A stretch of 64,000 nt of DNA, taken from Sorangium cellulosum (GTDB lineage Bacteria; Myxococcota_A; Polyangia; Polyangiales; Polyangiaceae). The position numbers were made by a program, and so were the translations under genes. The notes beneath the pieces were generated by a model, which worked only from the letters and a program-made list of their open reading frames with translations, did not search any database and had not been told where the DNA came from. Below are positions 58,692 through 64,000 of the stretch, one piece after another; the stretch's first letter is position 1; each line of letters begins with the position of its first letter. The DNA lies in contig NZ_CP012673.1 in assembly GCF_002950945.1 (NCBI RefSeq), positions 9,252,501-9,316,500 of the forward strand. Direction: 5' to 3'.

Positions 58692-59470
58692 CGTGATCTA
58701 TCTCACAAATAATCCCAACCCGCGCCACGTACCCTGCCGTCGCACATGTCGTCCCTCGGGACAGATGCTGCCGAGCAACATGCGCACAGAAAGCTGATGC
58801 AGAAGAGCAGCACCTGGCCGGGGAGCCGGTCCGATGAGCCTCCTCGCGCCGCCGCGCAGGGACTCCCTCCGCCGCTCCGGGCGGCCGCGCCGGCGATGAA
58901 GTTGCGGGCGCGTCAGCCCCTACGCGGCGTACACCGCAGGGAATACACGTCCGGGCCTTTCCAGAGAGCGCCAGCGCCATCGGCGCGCTCGGGGTGGTCC
59001 CTACGCCCGCGAAGCGCTGTGCGCCTCCGCCACACCGCCCTGCGGAGACGCGCCGCGGCATAAGGCCGCTTGCACGCTTTTCGCAAGTGCTCAGGGCGGT
59101 GACCTCATGAACGCGCGGCCCTTTCAAGACAGCGTGAAAATTTCGCGTGCCGCGCGAATTCTGCCGGCGCTCCGGCCGTCTCTCCCCCGCTGCTCCCGCA
59201 GAGCTGCCGGCGTGTGTTCGTTCCTGGCGGTCGTCGTTTTGCCACAGCTGTTGCCATCTGCCACAGCGGTGCTTCCAAGTATCCAAGTTGACCCGTTATG
59301 AAGGCCCCCCCTCACTTCAACCCAGGGGTAAGAGGCATGTTGGGCGGAGCTCGGAAGAGTTCTGCCTGCTCCGAAACTCTGTGGTAACTTCCCTCTGCGG
59401 ATCACGACACGAAGGAGGGGTTTCTCTCAGGTCAGACCACACGCGCCCGTGCGCACCCTAGAGGGGACCC
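58692..59470. other. Long intergenic region before the glycosyltransferase gene
   Basis: About 780 bp with no convincing gene. A 64-codon frame at 59107-59301 has no ribosome site or family. The stretch 59239-59270 repeats TGCCACAGC twice, 21 bp apart. Base composition drops noticeably around 58690-58740 and 59230-59400, as expected of promoter DNA. Confidence 0.4.
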
Positions 59471-60703
59471 ATGAGCACAAGCTACGCTATGAAGAACACC
59501 CAGCCTGCACTGACGACCCGAGGGCGCCGCAACCGTCTTGTGATCGCGCATGTGCTGAACTCCTTCCAGGTGGGAGGCGCTGAGCAGGTGGTGGTGGACC
59601 TCGCCGGTCTGCAGCGGGAGGCGGGGCACGACGTGAAGGTCGTGGGCATCGCGACCAACCCCGAGGGTCCGCGCGCGGATCAGCTCCGGGAGCGCGGCGT
59701 CGAGGTGCACATGGTCCCGAAGCGCCCCGGCTTCGACATCACGCTCCCCGGCAAGCTCGCGGCGTTCTTCGCCAAGCACGATGTCTCCATCGTGCACTCG
59801 CACAACCAGATGCCGCTCATCTACGCGACGGCCGCGGGCCGGCTCCACCGCGTCCCCGTCTGCCACACGCTGCACGGCGCCGTGTTCGATCAGGGCCGCC
59901 GGGCGTGGCTGCGGCACGTCGCGGCCAGGCTCGCCGACGCGCACGTGGCCGTGTCGCAGTCGACGGCCGACTTCATGCTGAAGAACAACGAGGTCCCGCG
60001 CTCGAAGCTGCACGTGATCCTGAACGGCATCGACCTCTCCCGGTTCAGGCCGGACCCTGCGGCCCGCGCGCGCCTGCGGTCGGAGCTCGGGATCCCCCAG
60101 GACGCGTGGGTCGCGGGCTCGGTCGGGCGCCTGTCGCAGGTCAAGAACCACGCCCTGCTGCTCCGCGCGGCCGCGGCCGCGGGTGTCCTGTCGGAGGACG
60201 GGCGCCTCCTGCTCGTGGGGGACGGGCCCGAGGCCGCCCCGCTGCGCGCCCTCGCCGAGGAGCTCGGCATCAGCGACCGCGTCGTGTTCGCCGGCGAGCG
60301 GCACGACGTGCCCGCGTTCCTCGCCGCGATGGACGCCTTCGTCCTGTCGTCCACGTCCGAGGGGCTGCCGCTCTCCATGGTGGAGGCGATGGCCACCGGG
60401 CTGCCCGTGGTCTCGACCGCCGTCGGCGGCATCCCGGCCCTCCTGGGCGACGGCGAGGCCGGCCTGCTCGTGCCGTCGGACTCGGTCGAGTCGCTCGCCG
60501 AGCACCTCGCCGCGCTCAAGTCGGATCCCGCGCGGGCCGGGGCGATGGGCAAGCGCGGCCAGAAGCTCGCCCTCGGGCGCTACTCGGCCGAGCGCATGAT
60601 GGCGAGCTACATGGACATCTACGAGAGCCTGCTCTCGCGGCGGATCTCGGAGCGGCGCGGCGTCCTGCGGCCGAGCGCGCTGCTCGCCGGGCTGAACGCG
60701 TAG
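59471..60703 (+). CDS. GT4-family glycosyltransferase
   Basis: A 410-residue GT-B enzyme; GAGGGGACCC lies directly before ATG 59471. N-terminal acceptor domain: RLVIAHVLNSFQVGGAEQVV (the Gly-Gly loop), IVHSHNQMPLIYA. C-terminal donor domain: VILNGIDLSRFRP, WVAGSVGRLSQVKNHALLLR, LLLVGDGPEAAPLRALAEEL, and the E-x7-E motif SSTSEGLPLSMVEAMATGLP. It transfers a sugar from a nucleotide donor, probably in surface polysaccharide or glycolipid assembly. There is no neighbouring polysaccharide gene, so the role is open. It is cytoplasmic or peripheral to the membrane. Confidence 0.93.
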   Translation: MSTSYAMKNTQPALTTRGRRNRLVIAHVLNSFQVGGAEQVVVDLAGLQREAGHDVKVVGIATNPEGPRADQLRERGVEVHMVPKRPGFDITLPGKLAAFFAKHDVSIVHSHNQMPLIYATAAGRLHRVPVCHTLHGAVFDQGRRAWLRHVAARLADAHVAVSQSTADFMLKNNEVPRSKLHVILNGIDLSRFRPDPAARARLRSELGIPQDAWVAGSVGRLSQVKNHALLLRAAAAAGVLSEDGRLLLVGDGPEAAPLRALAEELGISDRVVFAGERHDVPAFLAAMDAFVLSSTSEGLPLSMVEAMATGLPVVSTAVGGIPALLGDGEAGLLVPSDSVESLAEHLAALKSDPARAGAMGKRGQKLALGRYSAERMMASYMDIYESLLSRRISERRGVLRPSALLAGLNA

Positions 60704-60762
60704 CGCGCGGCAGGCCGCCCCGGCGCGACCCGGCCGCCTCGGAGGCGGCGGGTCGCGGGCGG

Positions 60763-60825
60763 ACCGCGAAGGCGCGGAAGACGCAGGGAACGCCCGCTTC
60801 TCTGCGCCCTCCGCGCCTTCGCGGT
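60763..60825. terminator. 16-bp perfect hairpin between convergent genes (REP-like)
   Basis: ACCGCGAAGGCGCGGA (60763-60778) pairs exactly with TCCGCGCCTTCGCGGT (60810-60825). The loop holds a further CGCAG/CTGCG pairing. It lies midway between the stops of the glycosyltransferase and kinase genes, so it can end both transcripts. The same GCGAAGGCGC...GCGCCTTCGC style recurs as an extragenic palindrome in many G+C-rich genomes. Confidence 0.65.
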
Positions 60826-60862
60826 TCCATCGACCGCCCCGCAGCGCCGGCTGCGGGCGAGC

Positions 60863-61984
60863 TCAAGGGGTGCGCGGGATCGTCGCGAGCGAGCGAGGGA
60901 TCGTCGAGGGCGGCGCCGGCGTGCGTGAGGGTCGCGCCCCGGAGCGGGCCGACGGCGCGCGCGCGTCGGGCGCGGCGTCGGCGCGCACGGGCCGGGGCGA
61001 CGGCACCGTCGGCCGCAGGGGCGGCGGCACGCTCGACCGCAGGGGCGGCGGCACGCTCGACCGCCGGGGCGGCGGCACGCTCGACCGCCGAGGGGACGGC
61101 GCGACCGCGACCGCGATCCGGGCCTCGCGCACCGCCGCCAGCATCGATCGCGCGTCCGGCCAGCGGTCCGCCTGCGCGAACTCGAGCGCGCGGTCGATGA
61201 GCCGCACGACGGCCGGGTGCATCGACGGCTCGACCTTCGCGAGCGACGGGATCGGGCAGGTCATCCGCAGGAAGAAGAGCTCGTTCACGGTCGACGCTTC
61301 CTGCACGTACCGGTTCGTGAGCAGCGCGAACATCGTCGCGCCCAGCGCCCAGAGGTCGGTCCGCGCGTCGACGAGGTCCCAGCGCGCGCGGGCCTGCTCG
61401 GGCGGCATGTACGCCGGCGTGCCCATCGCGCGGAGCCCCGCCAGCGACGTCTGCGACGAGGGGACCCGCAGGCGCGCGATGCCGAAATCCAGGATCTTCA
61501 CCCCGCCGTCGCGCGTGAGGAAGATGTTGTCCGGCTTGAGATCGCGGTGGACGATCCCCTTCTCGTGCGCCGCGGCGAGCACGTCGAGGATCTGCTCGCT
61601 CAGGGAGAGCACCTCGCCCGGGGGGAGCGGGCCCTTCTGCGCCTTCCAGCGCTGGAGGAGGGTCTCCCCCTCGAGGAGCTCCATCACGAGGAACGGCGAG
61701 CCGTCCTCGGCCACGCCGTCCGCGAGCACCGCGGCGACCCCGGGGTGGCTCACGGCGTTCGCGATGGCCTTCTCGCGGAGGAACCGGGCCCGGTCGATCT
61801 TGTCCGCCGCCCGCTCGGGGTGCAGCAGCTTGATCGCGGCCCGCGCTCCGCTCCGGTGCGTCGCCGCGTAGACCGCCGCCATCCCCCCGAGGCCGACCAA
61901 CGCATCCAGCCGCCAGACGCCGCTCAGCACCGTGCCCACGCGTGCCTGCGCTCTCCGGACGTGCGCGCCATTCTCGAAGTCCAT
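60863..61984 (-). CDS. Ser/Thr protein kinase with Pro/Ser-rich tail
   Basis: A 373-residue Hanks-type kinase, soluble. P loop VGLGGMAAVYAA, VAIK-type Lys in ARAAIKLLHPE, VHRDLKPDNIFL, ILDFGIARL, and GTPAYMPPEQ with a WDLVDARTDLWALG subdomain. Beyond residue 285 comes a low-complexity tail with four copies of an (R/L)RSSVPPP octapeptide, coded by 24-bp tandem repeats at about 61000-61095. It then ends in Arg/Ser/Pro-rich sequence. There is no membrane helix. The octapeptide Ser residues are candidate autophosphorylation or partner-binding sites (inference). Start ATG 61984; no strong ribosome site. Confidence 0.92.
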   Translation of the reverse strand: MDFENGAHVRRAQARVGTVLSGVWRLDALVGLGGMAAVYAATHRSGARAAIKLLHPERAADKIDRARFLREKAIANAVSHPGVAAVLADGVAEDGSPFLVMELLEGETLLQRWKAQKGPLPPGEVLSLSEQILDVLAAAHEKGIVHRDLKPDNIFLTRDGGVKILDFGIARLRVPSSQTSLAGLRAMGTPAYMPPEQARARWDLVDARTDLWALGATMFALLTNRYVQEASTVNELFFLRMTCPIPSLAKVEPSMHPAVVRLIDRALEFAQADRWPDARSMLAAVREARIAVAVAPSPRRSSVPPPRRSSVPPPLRSSVPPPLRPTVPSPRPVRADAAPDARAPSARSGARPSRTPAPPSTIPRSLATIPRTP

Positions 61985-62513
61985 CGCTGACTCTTTCTAT
62001 GCCTTCGTGCGGCCGAACCTTCAAATCATCCCCGGGTCGAGGAGACGAGGTGCTCCTCTTCACGTCCCGGGTATCCAGAGCTCGGCTGTCCAGATGGATC
62101 GGCGCTCCACGATGGCAAGCTGAGGGTGCAACGTGTAGGGACCGCGACCTGCCGTCCTCCCTTCGCCGCCCACATCGGAGGCGCCTGAGGCCGGCGGTGC
62201 CAAGAGCACGTCATTGCATGGAAAAGTTCAGCAAGAGCCGCGCCATGCAGGCCCGCTGGACGAGCGCTGCGAGGATCGAGCGCCCCCCCCTGGGGCCGAT
62301 TGCCTCACGTGACAAAATGCCGCGACCAGGACGCCGCCGTGGACTGTGCGCCGTTCAGGGGGTTACCCGGACGGAGAGCCGGTGTGATGACGCCCTGCGC
62401 CGCGGGGAGCGCAAACGGTCCTGCCGTCCTGATCACCAGAGCTTGGCTGGACCATCACCCCATCGTCACATCCGCCGGGATCGGGCTCTTCGTGGGCGGG
62501 CATGGCCGCCGAA
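61985..62513. other. Intergenic region without recognisable gene
   Basis: 529 bp between the kinase gene and the metalloprotease-like gene. Frames here lack starts with ribosome sites and family features. It should contain the kinase promoter. Confidence 0.45.
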
Positions 62514-64000
62514 TCACTGGATGCCCTTGAGCGTCGGATCCCCCAGCCTGTACGCCGACAGCGCCTGGCGTACGAAGACGGGCACCGAGACGTAGCTCTC
62601 GAGCGCGACGCAGGCGCGGTTCGACGAGCACGTGCACTCGTAGAAATCGCTGTAGTCGTCGTCGCTCTCGTCCGCGTCGGCCTGGCATCCGGGGATGCCG
62701 TCGCGCTCCGTGCCGCCGTCCGGCGCGACGGCGGCGATCGTGGGATCCCACCGGACGATCGGCTGCCCGCCCTCCGGGCGCAGCGTCACCTCGTGCCAGT
62801 CCGCGTCGCCGTCGCCGTCGAGGTCGGGGCCGGGCGACGTGACGTAGGCCCTGGCCAGCAGCTCGTTCGCGTACTCCAGGATGCGCGCGCCGACGCCCTT
62901 CTGTACGACCTTGCCGAAGAGGGTCTCGGTGCCGGACGTCTTCGCCACGAACACCTTCCCCGACGGGTGGTGGAGCTCGATCCGGTTCGTGAACCCAGGA
63001 TCGGTGTCCGCGCCGACCTCCCAGATCTGCATCATGTCGAGCCACTTCTGCTGCTCGTTCTCGGGCAGGTACAGCAGGGTCCAGGCGATCAGGAACTTCT
63101 GCTGCTCCCAGCCGACCTGCGGGTCGAGGACGGCGACCGCGGCGGGGGCGCGCGGGTCCCACGGCGCGCTGTCCGCCGCGCCGTAGACGCTGCACACGAT
63201 GCTCCCCGCGCCCGGGAAGCAGCTCTCCGGCCCGCTCTTGCTCCACCAGGAGGTCCAGCCCAGCGCGCTCGCCGGGTACCCGCTCTGATCCCGGACCGGC
63301 CGCCCGCGCTGGTCCGCCTCGACGCGCACGCCCTTGATGGCGTCGTCGCCGGTGAGGTTGTTCGCGAGCCAGCGGCGGTACCCGTCGGGGAAGACGTCGG
63401 CGAGCGAGACGGCGCGGTGGCGCGCGTCGAGGAAGTCGAGCCGCGAGTCGCTGATGAAGTTGTCGACGGACTCGGTCATCAGCATCGCCACCCACGCCTT
63501 GTCGTAATAGGAGCCCGCGTTGATCGTGTAGGCCGAGTCGTACTCGCCCTTGTCGTCCGCGAGGGCGCTCTCGAGCGGCTTGCCGCCGAGGGCGATGTCG
63601 CCGAAATACCCTGTCGCGCCGTTCGGGACGATCACCTGCGTCTCGCCGGGCTCGGTCAGGACGTCGCGCGCCGAGCGGAGCACGGTGTCGCCGTCCGGGA
63701 GGAAGTGCTCGCCAGGCTGCGGGCGCGCCAGCTGGAGCGTGAAGTGATCGAACGCGATCCCGGACGCGAGGAGGTTGTCCCTGAAGTTCCGGCCCGCGAC
63801 GCGGCCCCAGAAGGGTTCGAAGTCGACGCCGAGCTCCAGCGCGGCCTGGCGGTAGAGGTTGGCGATCAGGCCAAGCCCCTTGGCGCCGTCGCGCATCTTC
63901 GCGTTGTAGCGGTTCAGCGTCCGCTCGGACGCGGTGCGCACGCTGAAGGTCTGCCGGTCGCGCCGGTAGTTGTCGAAGATGTGGTTCACCTCCTGCTGTG
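62514..64000 (-). CDS. C-terminal part of a large secreted metalloprotease-like protein (partial)
   Basis: The frame is open to the right edge (upstream residues QQEVNHIFDNYRRDRQTFSV) and stops at 62514. About 495 residues are visible. Aromatic-rich segments (TINAGSYYDKAWVAMLMTES; LDFLDARHRAVSLADVFPDG) look like the C-terminal domain of the large myxobacterial zinc-dependent metalloprotease-type lipoproteins with N-terminal H-E-x-x-H. The catalytic site would lie beyond the window, so the assignment is tentative. A D-x-D-x-D-G-D-like stretch (GPDLDGDGDADWHE) may bind calcium. C-terminal Cys residues (ECTCSSNRACVA) fit an exported protein. Confidence 0.6.
   Translation of the reverse strand, partial: QQEVNHIFDNYRRDRQTFSVRTASERTLNRYNAKMRDGAKGLGLIANLYRQAALELGVDFEPFWGRVAGRNFRDNLLASGIAFDHFTLQLARPQPGEHFLPDGDTVLRSARDVLTEPGETQVIVPNGATGYFGDIALGGKPLESALADDKGEYDSAYTINAGSYYDKAWVAMLMTESVDNFISDSRLDFLDARHRAVSLADVFPDGYRRWLANNLTGDDAIKGVRVEADQRGRPVRDQSGYPASALGWTSWWSKSGPESCFPGAGSIVCSVYGAADSAPWDPRAPAAVAVLDPQVGWEQQKFLIAWTLLYLPENEQQKWLDMMQIWEVGADTDPGFTNRIELHHPSGKVFVAKTSGTETLFGKVVQKGVGARILEYANELLARAYVTSPGPDLDGDGDADWHEVTLRPEGGQPIVRWDPTIAAVAPDGGTERDGIPGCQADADESDDDYSDFYECTCSSNRACVALESYVSVPVFVRQALSAYRLGDPTLKGIQ

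Noticed and set aside
59065..59080. TTGCACGCTTTTCGCA as a sigma-54 -24/-12 promoter
   Set aside because: Mismatches at both invariant elements (TG for GG, CG for TG); too weak to support.
59107..59301. 64-codon frame before the glycosyltransferase
   Set aside because: No ribosome site, family or clear signal peptide; composition like the surrounding noncoding DNA.

Overview
The window is about 70% G+C chromosomal DNA. It very probably comes from a large-genome myxobacterium of the Sorangium/Polyangium group. The evidence is two secreted proteins with MYXO-CTERM-type tails, several lipoproteins with glycine-rich linkers after the lipobox, two Hanks-type Ser/Thr kinases, an FHA/AAA+ activator, an RsbR-like PAS-STAS protein, and a TOMM kinase/cyclase/YcaO gene cluster of the type known from Sorangium and Burkholderia. 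I see no tRNA, rRNA or CRISPR array.

Layout. (1) 1-4674: the right part of a TOMM (thiazole/oxazole-modified microcin) peptide biosynthesis operon. It holds the tail of a probable kinase/cyclase fusion, a precursor peptide with a duplicated nitrile-hydratase-like leader, an amidohydrolase, and a fused docking/YcaO cyclodehydratase. This is the most interesting system in the window. (2) 4960-8443: a secreted GH43 galactanase-like enzyme with a ricin lectin domain, and an RCC1-repeat lipoprotein. (3) 8444-19921: a decayed, repeat-rich accessory island. It holds fragments of an IS91-like transposase, an IS66 element, an AraC regulator, an epoxide hydrolase, an SDR and secreted proteins; a dispersed repeat family; and a few live genes (TetR plus SRPBCC pair, GNAT-like protein, small lipoprotein and membrane protein genes, an immunity-like gene, a DUF1835-like gene).

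(4) 19922-30017: two LysR regulators, each divergent from a presumed target (NmrA-like oxidoreductase; DoxX membrane protein). Between them lie a 1.3-kilo-residue MYXO-CTERM subtilase, an RsbR-like protein and two broken secreted-protein genes. (5) 30254-35332: a zinc alcohol dehydrogenase and an mglBAC-type galactose ABC operon. (6) 35541-37465: a UvrC half-protein (GIY-YIG plus UVR) and a two-gene unit of a small protein and an HNH nuclease. (7) 37573-46403: a Kelch-repeat MYXO-CTERM protein, a transmembrane Ser/Thr kinase, a TPR/PEGA/barrel protein and an FHA-AAA+ activator. (8) 46572-56039: a helical-repeat protein, an RHS remnant, a histidine phosphatase, a cytochrome P450, a PQQ-type sugar dehydrogenase lipoprotein, a trypsin-like lipoprotein and a GNAT acetyltransferase. 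(9) 56799-64000: an exported collagen-like protein, a GT4 glycosyltransferase, a second Ser/Thr kinase, and the 3' part of a large metalloprotease-like secreted protein that runs off the right end.

How the genes work together. In the TOMM operon, YcaO and its docking domain should cyclise Cys/Ser/Thr in the tail of the precursor. The kinase/cyclase protein probably handles sensing or regulation, and the role of the amidohydrolase is unknown. The mgl operon imports galactose or methyl-galactosides. A galactan-cleaving enzyme 25 kb away could supply such sugars, but that link is only inferred. The remaining loci look like independent one- to three-gene units.
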